Shown: positions 51,591-60,100, counted from the first letter of the stretch. The stretch is DNA of 64,000 nt from Pseudomonas sp. UBA1879 (GCF_002338065.1 NZ_DDHJ01000010.1:1-64000); one strand, 5' to 3'. Program-made: numbers and translations. Notes: a model not told the origin generated them from the sequence alone.

Positions 51591-52645
51591 CCATGAAGGC
51601 TTTCAAGATCGGCCCTAGAACCATCGGCCATGAGGCCCCGCCGTTCATCATTGCGGAGATGAGCGGCAACCATAACCAGTCGCTGGAACAGGCCCTGCGC
51701 ATCGTTGAAGCGGCTGCGGCGGCAGGTGCTCATGCGCTGAAACTGCAGACTTACACCGCCGACACCATGACCCTCGATATCGCCGAGGGCGAATTTTTCA
51801 TCAAAGACCCCAGCAGCCTGTGGGCCGGCACGTCATTGTACGCGCTGTACGAACAAGCGCACACGCCCTGGGAATGGCACGCGCCGATTTTCGCTCGGGC
51901 CAAGGAACTTGGGCTGCTGGCGTTCTCCACGCCCTTCGATGAAACCGCCGTGGATTTCCTCGAAAGTCTCGATGTGCCGGCCTACAAGATCGCCAGCTTC
52001 GAAAACACCGACATTCCGCTCATTCGCAAAGTAGCGGCCACGGGCAAGCCGATGATCATTTCCACCGGCATGGCCAGCATTGCCGAGCTCGACGAAACCG
52101 TGCGCGCCGCCCGTGGGGCAGGCTGCGAGGACCTGGTGCTGCTCAAATGCACCAGCACCTACCCGGCATCCCCCGAGAACAGCCACGTTCGAACCATTCC
52201 CCATTTGGCGGGGCTGTTCGGCTGTCAGGTCGGGTTGTCCGACCACACCATGGGCGTCGGTGTGTCGGTGGCGGCGGTGGCGATGGGTGCCACCGTGATC
52301 GAAAAACACTTCACCCTGGACCGGGCGGCGGGCGGGGTGGACGCGAGTTTCTCGCTGGAACCTGCGGAAATGGCCAGTCTGGTCACCGAAACCGAACGCG
52401 CCTGGCAAGGGCTCGGCCACGTGCAATACGGCGCGACCCAGGCCGAGCAACCCTCGCTGCTCTACCGCCGGTCGCTGTACGTGGTGAAGGACATGGCCGC
52501 AGGCGAGGTTTTCAGCACAGATAACGTCCGCGCCATTCGTCCCGGCCTTGGCCTGGCACCCAAACACATCGACCGCCTCCTCGGCCACACCGCCTGCCAA
52601 CCGCTCAAGCGCGGCACGCCGTTGAGTTGGGAGGTGGTGGGCTGA
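51587..52645 (+). CDS. pseI: PseI, pseudaminic acid synthase
   Basis: A 352-residue NeuB-family aldolase-type enzyme that condenses the hydrolysed sugar with phosphoenolpyruvate. The N-terminal barrel begins FIIAEMSGNHN, a PseI-type signature, and includes TPFDETAVDFLE, YKIASFE, LLKCTSTYPA and GLSDHTMG. The C-terminal SAF/antifreeze-like domain (about 290-350) reads RRSLYVVKDMAAGEVF and IRPGLGLAPKHID. The first ATG (51587) overlaps the pseG stop; MKAFK at 51593 is an alternative. It ends the pse run; no pseH follows. Confidence 0.94.
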   Translation: MTMKAFKIGPRTIGHEAPPFIIAEMSGNHNQSLEQALRIVEAAAAAGAHALKLQTYTADTMTLDIAEGEFFIKDPSSLWAGTSLYALYEQAHTPWEWHAPIFARAKELGLLAFSTPFDETAVDFLESLDVPAYKIASFENTDIPLIRKVAATGKPMIISTGMASIAELDETVRAARGAGCEDLVLLKCTSTYPASPENSHVRTIPHLAGLFGCQVGLSDHTMGVGVSVAAVAMGATVIEKHFTLDRAAGGVDASFSLEPAEMASLVTETERAWQGLGHVQYGATQAEQPSLLYRRSLYVVKDMAAGEVFSTDNVRAIRPGLGLAPKHIDRLLGHTACQPLKRGTPLSWEVVG

Positions 52646-53216
52646 AAAAACGGGCGGCTGTCGAGGTTGAAGCTTTTGATTCTGCCGAAGGCGTAGGAGC
52701 TGGCTTGCCTGCGATCTGCCAGGAACTGGCAGCAAACCCTCAGTGCGCGGAGTGTCAGGTATACCTCATCGGCAGGATTTGCGACTGCTGCGCAGCCGAT
52801 CGCGAGCAAGCTTGCTCCTACGCCTTCGGCAGAAGCAGTATCGTGACGACCACACAATCTGAGCCCCCTGTAATCCCTGTGGGAGCTTCCGGAGGTTACG
52901 ACGGTGGCGAACGGGCCCTGGCTGACACGCCGCCGTGACAGCTTCATGTCAATTGCCTGTCTGAACCCTCATCCGCCCTTGCGCAGCACTCATCGGTCAG
53001 CTAAAAGCTTGTAAAACTTTTGGTGACCTATGAGTCATAACGGGCATCTTCACTGTATCGTGCTCGCAGAAGACAAAGGCATCAGGCTGATTTCACAGAC
53101 TTTCTCTGTACGCCCGTGCCAGTCGATCGCCGTTTTTGCGGCTTCGAGCCCAGGATTTCAATGCCCAGCCTTCGGGCGACGGGCGATGTTCAGCAGATTT
53201 TGATTGGGAAGCCATG
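52646..53216. repeat. REP-rich gap between pseI and the ketoacyl synthase gene
   Basis: A 29-base arm at 52680-52708 (TTCTGCCGAAGGCGTAGGAG...) returns inverted at 52806-52834 with three mismatches, enclosing about 97 bases: a BIME-like structure. Another REP-like half (CCTGTGGGAGCTTCCGGAGG) starts near 52870. From about 52950 to 53213 I see no repeat, gene or clear promoter; GGGAA just before 53217 is the ribosome site of the next gene. Confidence 0.75.
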
Positions 53217-54149
53217 ATGATTGGCATTAAAAGCATAGCGAGTTACGTGCCTGCGGTCGGCGTCGACAATTACGCGCAGGGTGCCAAATTCGGAAAGGAT
53301 GAAGACTTCATTCTCGGCAAGATCGGTTCTGCTTTTCTGCCACGCAAAGACGACGCTCAGGAAACTTCGGACCTGTGCGTCGAAGCGGTCAACCAGTTAT
53401 TCGCTAACAACCCTGACCTGTCCCGCGACGCCATCGACGCGTTGATCGTCGTCACCCAGAACGGCGATGCCGAAGGCCTGCCTCACACCGCGGCCATCGT
53501 TCAGCACAAACTCGGCCTGCCGACCCACGTCGCCGCGTTCGACGTCTCTCTGGGCTGCTCGGGTTATGTCTACGGCATCTACGCCCTCAAAGGCTTCATG
53601 GAAGCCGCTGGCCTGAAAAATGGCCTGCTGGTCACTGCCGACCCTTATTCCAAGATTGTCGATCCCGAAGACCGCAACACCACCATGCTCTTCGGTGACG
53701 CGGCCACTGCGACCTGGATGGGCGAAGACGCGGCATGGCAGCTCGGCAAGTCGAAATTCGGCACGGACGGCGGCGGCGCCGAATTCCTCAAGACCACCAA
53801 CGGCGCGTTCTTCATGAATGGCCGCCAGGTGTTCAACTTCGCGCTGATCAAAGTCCCGGCGCACCTGAACGAACTGCTCACCGACTCCGACCTGCAATCA
53901 TCGGACATCGATGCGTTCTGCATTCACCAGGGCAGTGCGGCCATCGTCGACGCCGTGGCGCGTCGCTTCGAAGAAGGCGCCGCCTCTGACAAGTTCGTCA
54001 AGGACATGCTCGAAACCGGCAATACCGTGTCGTCGAGCATTCCGCTGCTGCTCGAAAAACACATGCTCAACGCGACCTGGAAGCGCGTGGCCGTCAGCGG
54101 TTTCGGCGTGGGCTTGTCGTGGGGTTCGGCGATCCTTTATCGTTCCTGA
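53217..54149 (+). CDS. Beta-ketoacyl-ACP synthase III homologue (flagellin island type)
   Basis: A 310-residue FabH-like protein. The triad is complete: Cys114 in LGCSGYVYG, His237 in CIHQGS and Asn269 in ETGNTVSSS. ATG at 53217 has GGGAA 6 bases upstream; the adjacent ATG at 53214 is also possible. A FabH-like orf3 is known in the P. syringae flagellin glycosylation island downstream of the fgt genes, and the P. syringae glycan carries a 3-hydroxybutyryl group. I infer that this enzyme primes the acyl decoration of the flagellin sugar rather than general fatty acid synthesis. Confidence 0.86.
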   Translation: MIGIKSIASYVPAVGVDNYAQGAKFGKDEDFILGKIGSAFLPRKDDAQETSDLCVEAVNQLFANNPDLSRDAIDALIVVTQNGDAEGLPHTAAIVQHKLGLPTHVAAFDVSLGCSGYVYGIYALKGFMEAAGLKNGLLVTADPYSKIVDPEDRNTTMLFGDAATATWMGEDAAWQLGKSKFGTDGGGAEFLKTTNGAFFMNGRQVFNFALIKVPAHLNELLTDSDLQSSDIDAFCIHQGSAAIVDAVARRFEEGAASDKFVKDMLETGNTVSSSIPLLLEKHMLNATWKRVAVSGFGVGLSWGSAILYRS

Positions 54150-54161
54150 CCTTGAGTCAGC

Positions 54162-54200
54162 CAAAACGGCGACGTTGAACTTCACGTCGCCGTTTTGCAT
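54162..54200 (+). terminator. Hairpin terminator between ketoacyl synthase and maf genes
   Basis: CAAAACGGCGACG and CGTCGCCGTTTTG form a perfect 13-base stem around a 10-base loop, 12 bases after the stop codon. The right arm ends in TTTTG. The maf gene 33 bases later depends on read-through or its own promoter. Confidence 0.7.
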
Positions 54201-54232
54201 TCTGCTCTTCTCGTGCGAAAGGGACGGTTGTC

Positions 54233-55528
54233 ATGAGCGAGACACTTCAGCGCAACCTTGCAGCCATCGAGCGGCGGTGGCCCGACGTCGCCCGGCGTCT
54301 GTTGGCTGAAAACACCGAGGCCGTGCCCGCGCAACTGCTTGAAGGCCAGGGTTCGACCCTCAGTGTGAACGGCATTCAGCTCACCAGCCGTCATGACCGC
54401 GTCGCCGAAGCGCAGCGGCAGGCCGAGAGCCTGCCCGCCGACAGCCCGCAGCTCTACCTCTACGGTACTGGCCTGGGCGACCTGCAGCGTGTGCTGCTTG
54501 CGGCGAATACCTTACGAGCGTTGCACGTCTACATCCTTAACGGCGCACTGTTCGCGCTGGTGCTGCAACTGCTGGAGCAGGACGACTGGCTGACCGACCC
54601 GCGGGTTGAGCTGGCCTACGCCGATGCCGCCAGCGAAATCCGTCTGCCGTTCTTCGCCTTGCCCGCCGAACTGGTGCTGGCCGACGACAGCAGCGCCCGG
54701 ATCCGCGACCGACTGGTGAGCGAAGTGCACGTCGGCTTCACCAATCAGACGTTTTCCCCGGACAGCGCCGAGACCGCCGAGCGACTGGAGCAGGGCAGGG
54801 CGCTGCTGCTGAGTGATGCCGACGTTGCCGATCTGTTTGACAGCCAGCGCGGGCGGGACGCGTTCATCATCGCCACCGGCCCCAGCCTGCAACAGCACTT
54901 GCCGCGCCTGACCGAAGTCTTTCACGCGGCGCAGCGGCCTGTGTTCATCTGCGTCGACACCGCCTATGTGTCGTTGCGCCAACACGGCATCAAGCCCGAT
55001 CTGGTGATCAGCATCGATCACCGCATCGCCCCTCGGCACTTGCCGCCCGAAGACACCGATGGCATTGCGCTGGTTTACCTCCCCGGTCAAGACGCCGATG
55101 TGCTGAAGGCGTGGCAGGGGCCGCGTTACGGGGGCTATTCCAGCAGCCCGATCTATTCGGTGATGCGTAACGAGATCCCCCGTGGCCACCTGCACATGGG
55201 CGGCAGCGTGATTCACCCGGCGGTCGACCTGGCGGTGAAAATGGGTGCGCCGCGCCTCACCCTGTTCGGCGCCGACTTTGCCTTTCCCGGCGGCAAGACC
55301 CACACCGGCTGGGGCGATGGGCACTTGGGGCCCAACGTCGACGTCGCCCGCCACTGGGTGCTCGACGGGCGCGGCGACAAGGTCAAGACCCAGCTTAACT
55401 TCCGCAGCTACCTGATCGAACTGGAACGCTACATCGCATCGCACCCCGACGTGACCTTCCTCAACACCAGCCGCGACGGCGCATTCATCGCCGGCACCAC
55501 TTTCGACCCGACCTGGACCCCGGCATGA
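54233..55528 (+). CDS. Maf/DUF115 flagellin nonulosonic acid transferase
   Basis: A 431-residue motility-associated factor (6-hydroxymethylpterin pyrophosphokinase MptE-like/DUF115 domain, about 195-400). Core motifs are FIIATGPSLQQHLPRL, ICVDTAYVSLRQHGIKPDLV, SIDHR and LFGADFAFPGGKTHTGW. In Campylobacter, Helicobacter, Aeromonas and others, Maf proteins transfer pseudaminic or legionaminic acid from the CMP donor to flagellin serine/threonine. With pseB-I just upstream and flagellins just downstream this is the obvious transferase for this locus. It overlaps the next small gene by four bases. Confidence 0.87.
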   Translation: MSETLQRNLAAIERRWPDVARRLLAENTEAVPAQLLEGQGSTLSVNGIQLTSRHDRVAEAQRQAESLPADSPQLYLYGTGLGDLQRVLLAANTLRALHVYILNGALFALVLQLLEQDDWLTDPRVELAYADAASEIRLPFFALPAELVLADDSSARIRDRLVSEVHVGFTNQTFSPDSAETAERLEQGRALLLSDADVADLFDSQRGRDAFIIATGPSLQQHLPRLTEVFHAAQRPVFICVDTAYVSLRQHGIKPDLVISIDHRIAPRHLPPEDTDGIALVYLPGQDADVLKAWQGPRYGGYSSSPIYSVMRNEIPRGHLHMGGSVIHPAVDLAVKMGAPRLTLFGADFAFPGGKTHTGWGDGHLGPNVDVARHWVLDGRGDKVKTQLNFRSYLIELERYIASHPDVTFLNTSRDGAFIAGTTFDPTWTPA

Positions 55529-55797
55529 CCGACGTTACCTCGCCCGTGATCGACACCGCCCGCCATTGCGCGCGGCTTTTCCGCCTCGGGCGCGACATCG
55601 AAGCGTCGCTGAGCATGGTCGACCTCATCGACACCGCCATGCCGCTCATGACCTCACGCCCGGCCACGGAGCAGGCTGAATGGACGCGGATTCTGAGCGC
55701 AATTCTCGGGTGCCAGGAACGGCAGGATTGGTTGGGGGTGGCGGATTGGCTGGAAGTGGAATTGGTTGAGTTGGTTAAGACCACCCATGCGATCTGA
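55525..55797 (+). CDS. Small hypothetical protein coupled to maf
   Basis: A 90-residue predicted cytoplasmic protein starting at an ATG that overlaps the maf stop (ATGA), so translation is coupled. It is acidic and largely helical by eye (LFRLGRDIEASLSMVDLIDTA; WLGVADWLEVELVELV), with no signal or membrane segment. I do not recognise the family. Position suggests an accessory to Maf or a flagellin-binding helper. A terminator follows about 50 bases on. Confidence 0.65.
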   Translation: MTDVTSPVIDTARHCARLFRLGRDIEASLSMVDLIDTAMPLMTSRPATEQAEWTRILSAILGCQERQDWLGVADWLEVELVELVKTTHAI

Positions 55798-55850
55798 CTT
55801 AATAGTTGGAGAAACTTCCTACAAATTATTAAGAATGTGTGAATTAACCA

Positions 55851-55871
55851 AGCCCGAAAGGGCTTTTTTTA
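55851..55871 (+). terminator. Terminator closing the glycosylation island
   Basis: AGCCC, GAAA loop, GGGCT and seven T residues, 53 bases after the small gene's stop. It isolates the island from the flagellin genes. Confidence 0.88.
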
Positions 55872-55965
55872 TTCAATTTTTTTTGTCCCAGTATTATGAA
55901 TAACTTAGCCGCTTTATTATCCGACAGCTGTCGTGGTGGCACGTTCTGAATGAGCGTGCACGCGT

Positions 55966-55992
55966 TAAAGCCAACTTTCGAATCGGCGATAA
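55966..55992 (+). promoter_or_regulatory. FliA (sigma-28) promoter for the first flagellin gene
   Basis: TAAA, exactly 15 bases, GGCGATAA: one mismatch to the sigma-28 consensus. It leaves an untranslated leader of roughly 75 bases before the ATG at 56073. The surrounding 250 bases are notably AT-rich. Confidence 0.85.
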
Positions 55993-56072
55993 CGAAACTG
56001 TAGGTTTTCCGGGAGAAATGGACTTCCCCGCTTTTTGAAGACCGGCCGTTACCATCAACGAGGGAATTCAAC

Positions 56073-56924
56073 ATGGCTTTAACCGTTAATACCAATATTG
56101 CGTCGCTGTCGATTCAGACCAAGCTCAGCCGCACCAGTGATGCCTTGAGCACATCGATGAGCCGCTTATCTTCAGGGTTGCGTATCAACAGCGCCAAAGA
56201 CGATGCCGCTGGCTTGCAGCTCGCAACGATGATGAGCAGTGAAATCCGAGGGCAGACGGTCGCGCTTCGAAATGCCAACAATGGAATATCGATCGCGCAA
56301 GCGGCGGAAGGCGCGCTTCATGAAACGACACAGATTCTGACCCGGATGAAAGAACTGGCCGTTCAGGCACGTGATGACACGAATGGATCGACTCAACGCA
56401 TCGCGATGAATAAAGAGTTTGCGGAGATGAGTGACGAACTGACACGGCTGTCGGAAAGTTCGAAACTTAATGGCCGTCCGCTCCTGGATGGAACAGCCGG
56501 AATTCTGGAAATCCAGGTGGGCACGGGGACTACCGCTGCGGATCGGATCAGTTTGGTATTGAGCGATAAGTTTGATGCCGTGTCTTTGAATGTCGCCTCT
56601 TCTGCACTCGCCTTGTCAGGGGCCACGACGGCGGATGCCCATACCAACGCCGATGCGGCGATGTCGGCAGTGGACGCTGCGCTGGCACGGGTGACTGCCA
56701 CGCGCGCAGGTTTGGGCGCTGCCCAGAACAGGCTGACATCGACCATTGCCAACCTTCAAAGCATGCGTGAGAACACGGATGCCGCCCGAGGCCGTATTCA
56801 GGACGTCGACTTTGCCGCCGAAACGTCTGAACTCACCAAGCAGCAAACCCTTCAGCAAGCTTCTACCGCTATCCTGGCGCAGGCCAATCAGCTGCCTGCG
56901 GCGGTGTTGAAGCTGCTTCAGTAA
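56073..56924 (+). CDS. fliC1: Flagellin (first, divergent copy)
   Basis: A complete 283-residue flagellin. The N-terminal D0/D1 domain (about 1-140) and C-terminal domain (about 200-283, ending QQASTAILAQANQLPAAVLKLLQ; key part ILAQANQLPAAVLKLLQ) are conserved. The short central region (about 143-205) is the exposed, glycosylatable part. The flg22 region (residues 30-51) has Ser30, Arg37 and Leu50 where the second flagellin has Thr, Lys and Ile. Codon choice is mixed and less optimised than in the second copy, suggesting lower expression or separate origin. It has its own FliA promoter. It is not truncated. Confidence 0.93.
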   Translation: MALTVNTNIASLSIQTKLSRTSDALSTSMSRLSSGLRINSAKDDAAGLQLATMMSSEIRGQTVALRNANNGISIAQAAEGALHETTQILTRMKELAVQARDDTNGSTQRIAMNKEFAEMSDELTRLSESSKLNGRPLLDGTAGILEIQVGTGTTAADRISLVLSDKFDAVSLNVASSALALSGATTADAHTNADAAMSAVDAALARVTATRAGLGAAQNRLTSTIANLQSMRENTDAARGRIQDVDFAAETSELTKQQTLQQASTAILAQANQLPAAVLKLLQ

Positions 56925-56953
56925 TCCCGCGCTTACAGACGCAAACGCTGAAC

Positions 56954-56979
56954 CGGGCACGTCCACTGGGCGTGTCCGG
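56954..56979 (+). terminator. Hairpin after first flagellin gene
   Basis: CGGGCACG and CGTGTCCG form a stem (one G-U pair) about 30 bases after the stop. There is no T-run, so it is a weak or processing hairpin. Confidence 0.35.
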
Positions 56980-57017
56980 GATGAATCCCCTGGTGATCAG
57001 AGGTTTAACGTCGTGAT

Positions 57018-57044
57018 TAAAGCTTGTGAGGATCGAGCCGAAAC
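57018..57044 (+). promoter_or_regulatory. FliA (sigma-28) promoter for the second flagellin gene
   Basis: TAAA, 15 bases, GCCGAAAC, identical in its -10 element to the flgM promoter. It leaves a leader of about 165 bases before the ATG at 57216, longer than that of the first flagellin gene. Confidence 0.85.
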
Positions 57045-57215
57045 GCTGTGTAACCCCCGTGGAACACAGGGGTGGCGCTCTGGTGGCAAAAAATTTCTGA
57101 AAAGCCCTCAAGCTCCTGGCAACCGCGACGATAAACATTACGAAGGTTCTCTAGGCCACACCCGGCGCTTGCCAGGGCCGGAAAGCCGCAGTACCCAACC
57201 AACGAGGAATTCATC

Positions 57216-58064
57216 ATGTCTTTAGGCGTAAACACTAACGTAGCTTCCTTGGCTGTTCAGAAGAACCTGGGCAAGGCTTCCGATGCACTGTCGACTTCCA
57301 TGACCCGTCTGTCTTCCGGTCTGAAAATCAACAGCGCCAAAGACGACGCCGCCGGCCTGCAGATCGCTACTCGCGAAACTTCGCAAATCCGTGGTCAGAC
57401 CGTAGCGATCAAGAACGCCAACGACGGTATCTCGATGGCTCAGACCGCTGAAGGCGCTCTGCAAGAGTCGACCAACATTCTGCAACGTATGCGTGAACTG
57501 GCTGTTCAGTCGCGAAACGACACCAACGGCTCGGCTGACCGTACCGCTCTGAACGCTGAATTCGCTCAGATGTCGGACGAACTGACTCGTATCTCCAAGT
57601 CGACCAACCTGAACGGCAAGAACCTGCTGGACGGTACTGCTGGCACCATGACTCTGCAAGTCGGTTCCGATGTCGGTTCCGCCAACCAGATCAGCCTGAC
57701 CCTGAACAAAAGCTTCGACGCCACCACGCTGTCGGTTGCCAGCGGCTCGGTTGCGATCTCCGGCACCAGCGCCACTGCTTCGGGCAACATCGACAAAGCG
57801 ATCACCGCGATCGACGCCGCTCTGGCCACGATCAACTCCACTCGCGCAAACCTCGGTGCTTCGCAAAACCGTCTGACCAGCACCATTTCCAACCTGCAAA
57901 ACGTCAACGAAAACGCCACCGCTGCACTGGGCCGTATTCAAGACACCGACTTCGCAGCTGAAACCGCTAACCTGACCAAACAGCAAACTCTGCAACAAGC
58001 TTCCACCGCTGTTCTGGCCCAGGCTAACCAACTGCCTTCCGCTGTACTGAAACTGCTTCAGTAA
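57216..58064 (+). CDS. fliC: Flagellin (major copy)
   Basis: A 282-residue flagellin with D0/D1 N-terminus MSLGVNTNVASLAVQKNL and C-terminus ending VLAQANQLPSAVLKLLQ. Residues 30-51 equal, as I recall it, the P. syringae flg22 epitope. Codons are strongly biased to CTG, CGT, AAC and GGC type optimal choices, as expected of a very highly expressed filament gene. The central region (about 148-200) is rich in Ser and Thr, the likely O-glycosylation sites. It has its own FliA promoter and a strong terminator, so it can be made alone in bulk. Confidence 0.96.
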   Translation: MSLGVNTNVASLAVQKNLGKASDALSTSMTRLSSGLKINSAKDDAAGLQIATRETSQIRGQTVAIKNANDGISMAQTAEGALQESTNILQRMRELAVQSRNDTNGSADRTALNAEFAQMSDELTRISKSTNLNGKNLLDGTAGTMTLQVGSDVGSANQISLTLNKSFDATTLSVASGSVAISGTSATASGNIDKAITAIDAALATINSTRANLGASQNRLTSTISNLQNVNENATAALGRIQDTDFAAETANLTKQQTLQQASTAVLAQANQLPSAVLKLLQ

Positions 58065-58081
58065 TATCGGAATGAGTGTTG

Positions 58082-58117
58082 GCGGGGGAGTGTGCTTGCG
58101 TACTCTCCCGCTTTTTT
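58082..58117 (+). terminator. Terminator after the major flagellin gene
   Basis: GCGGGGGAGT, an 8-base loop, GTACTCTCCCGC-type complement and TTTTTT, 17 bases after the stop. Confidence 0.92.
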
Positions 58118-58138
58118 ACTTTTGAGAGGTAAGTAGAC

Positions 58139-58522
58139 ATGGACCTGAGTACACGGCTGAACTTGTCTTACCCTGCTGTGCAGCCAATGCCTTTGGTCAC
58201 GGACAAGGCACCTGTGGCTACGCCTCCCGTTGCCCCTGTCACTGCTTCGGCGCCTGATGCGGACGCAAACAAAAGTAAAGACTCCACGGCCGATAAAGGC
58301 GACGAAGCATTGAAAGCTGCCGTCGATCAGATTGAAAAGTTTGTGCAGTCCGTACGCCGTAATCTCGAATTCTCCATCGATGAGGCATCCGGTAAGGTCG
58401 TTGTGAAAGTCATTGCCAGCGAAACAGGCGAGGTGGTGCGTCAGTTGCCCTCCGCCGAAGCGCTGAAAATCGCTGACAGCCTTCAGAACGCTCATAGCCT
58501 GTTGTTCGACGCAAAAGTCTGA
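58139..58522 (+). CDS. flaG: FlaG protein
   Basis: A 127-residue FlaG-family protein. The Pro/Ala/Asp-rich N-terminal half is disordered. The conserved C-terminal domain (about 60-127) has AVDQIEKFVQSVRRNLEFSID, VVKVIASETGEVVRQLP and the final ADSLQNAHSLLFDAKV. FlaG affects filament length in Pseudomonas and related bacteria. It sits between flagellin and fliD as usual, preceded by TTTTGAGAGG as ribosome site. Confidence 0.93.
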   Translation: MDLSTRLNLSYPAVQPMPLVTDKAPVATPPVAPVTASAPDADANKSKDSTADKGDEALKAAVDQIEKFVQSVRRNLEFSIDEASGKVVVKVIASETGEVVRQLPSAEALKIADSLQNAHSLLFDAKV

Positions 58523-58598
58523 ATGGCATGAAACGTGTACGCGGTCGTTGTGGGCTTTAGCCCGTCAAAAGACCGACTCAACCTGAAAGGAGACACAC

Positions 58599-60044
58599 AT
58601 GGCGAGTCCAATTACCCCTTCCACCGGCCTGGGATCCGGCCTGGCGATTGGCGATATCGTTACGGCGCTGGTCAACTCAGACAAGCTGGCCAAGCAAACG
58701 CAGATCACCACCCAGACCAAACTGGTCACCACCAAGCTTTCCGGCATTGGCACGCTGCAATCGGCGTTGTCGTCGTTTCAGACGTTGCTCAAACCCCCAA
58801 CTGGCACCACCAGTAAATTGCAGTTTGCGGGCTATGCCGCCACCTCGTCGGACGCGACCAAAGTCAGCGTAACGTCGGACAACTCCGCAGTACCGGGGAC
58901 TCACACGGTGCTGGTCAAAAAACTCGCCACCAGTTCCAGTGTCGCGACCGCCGCCTTTACCGGTGACGCCTCCAACAGTGTTATTCCGACTGGGGGTTCG
59001 CTTACCGTCAGTCAAAATACCATTGGCAAGACCTACACCATCGCCGATGGTGCGACCCTGGCGTCCGTGGCCAAGCAGATCAACGCGGACACCAAAACCA
59101 CCGGTATCAGCGCCAACATCATCACGGACGCCAGCGGTTCGCGTCTGGTGTTCGGGTCGACCAAAACCGGCTCAGGCTCGGACATCACCACCTCCAGTGA
59201 TATCGCCGGTCTCAGCATCGCGGCCGGCGACAAAATCGATACCACGTCGGCCAGTTCCTCCGGTTACATCGGTGATCCGCCCATGGATGCCGACGTCACC
59301 ATCGACGGGTTCAATTTCACCAGCAAGAGCAACACCATCGACAAGAACCTCGGTGGTGTGGCGCTGACACTGAAACCTGGCAGCATCAGTACCACTCCGG
59401 TGACGATCACCGTGGCCACCAACACTGACGGGCTCAAGGCATCGCTTCAGGCGTTCATCGACTCCTACAACTCGGTCGTGAAAGCGGTCAGCACTGTCAC
59501 CAAGGCCACGGTCAGCAAGACCCCCGACCCGACGACGGGTGCCACTGTAACCCCCGCTGCCTTGACCGGTGACTCGATGCCGCGTTCGATCCTGTCGGCC
59601 CTGCGCGACGAACTGGTCAGCACAGGCGCGGGTGGCGATCTGTCGGTGCTGTCGCAGCTTGGTATCACCACGGCCCAGACCGACGGCACACTTTCTCTGG
59701 ACAGCACCAAGTTCGACGCGGCCATGAACAAAGGCCTGGCTGGCGATGTGCAGACCCTGTTCAGCGGTACCGGTGACGGCAGCAACGGCCTGATCGCGCG
59801 CATGAACAAGGCGATCACGCCGTACACCCAGACCGGCGGCATCTTCGACACCCGCACCACCAGCCTCAACAAGCAGCAGAACGATCTGCAGGATCAACAA
59901 GCGGCCCTCGACCTGCGTGTGACAAATTTGACGGCTACCCTCACCGCCAAATACAACGCGATGGACTTGATCGTCGGACAGTTGAAAGCGTCGGCGAGCA
60001 GTATTACGTCGTTCTTCGATTCCCTGAACGCGTCCAAGGGCTGA
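58599..60044 (+). CDS. fliD: FliD, filament cap protein HAP2
   Basis: A 481-residue filament cap. The N-terminal FliD domain (about 5-110) contains GLGSGLAIGDIVTALVNSDK. The C-terminal FliD domain (about 230-470) contains FIDSYNSVVKAVSTVTKA, LSQLGITTAQTDGTLSLDS and the terminal helix region LTAKYNAMDLIVGQLKASAS. AAAGGAGA precedes the ATG. FliD forms the pentamer-like cap under which flagellin folds; FliT and FliS homologues follow. The central surface region is variable between strains. Confidence 0.95.
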   Translation: MASPITPSTGLGSGLAIGDIVTALVNSDKLAKQTQITTQTKLVTTKLSGIGTLQSALSSFQTLLKPPTGTTSKLQFAGYAATSSDATKVSVTSDNSAVPGTHTVLVKKLATSSSVATAAFTGDASNSVIPTGGSLTVSQNTIGKTYTIADGATLASVAKQINADTKTTGISANIITDASGSRLVFGSTKTGSGSDITTSSDIAGLSIAAGDKIDTTSASSSGYIGDPPMDADVTIDGFNFTSKSNTIDKNLGGVALTLKPGSISTTPVTITVATNTDGLKASLQAFIDSYNSVVKAVSTVTKATVSKTPDPTTGATVTPAALTGDSMPRSILSALRDELVSTGAGGDLSVLSQLGITTAQTDGTLSLDSTKFDAAMNKGLAGDVQTLFSGTGDGSNGLIARMNKAITPYTQTGGIFDTRTTSLNKQQNDLQDQQAALDLRVTNLTATLTAKYNAMDLIVGQLKASASSITSFFDSLNASKG

Positions 60045-60064
60045 TTCACGTCACCCCACCCATG

Positions 60065-60088
60065 ACCCGGCCCGAGTGCCGGGTTTTT
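60065..60088 (+). terminator. Terminator after fliD
   Basis: ACCCGGC, CCGAGT loop, GCCGGGT and a T-run, 20 bases after the fliD stop. It separates fliD from the fliS promoter. Confidence 0.88.
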
Positions 60089-60100
60089 GGCATCTGGCCT

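Noticed and set aside
47625..52645. Legionaminic acid or sialic acid pathway instead of pseudaminic acid
   Set aside because: PseB, PseC and PseG type signatures (PseG GSGHIARC, PseI IAEMSGNHN) and gene order fit the pse set; no legG/neuC-like epimerase is present.
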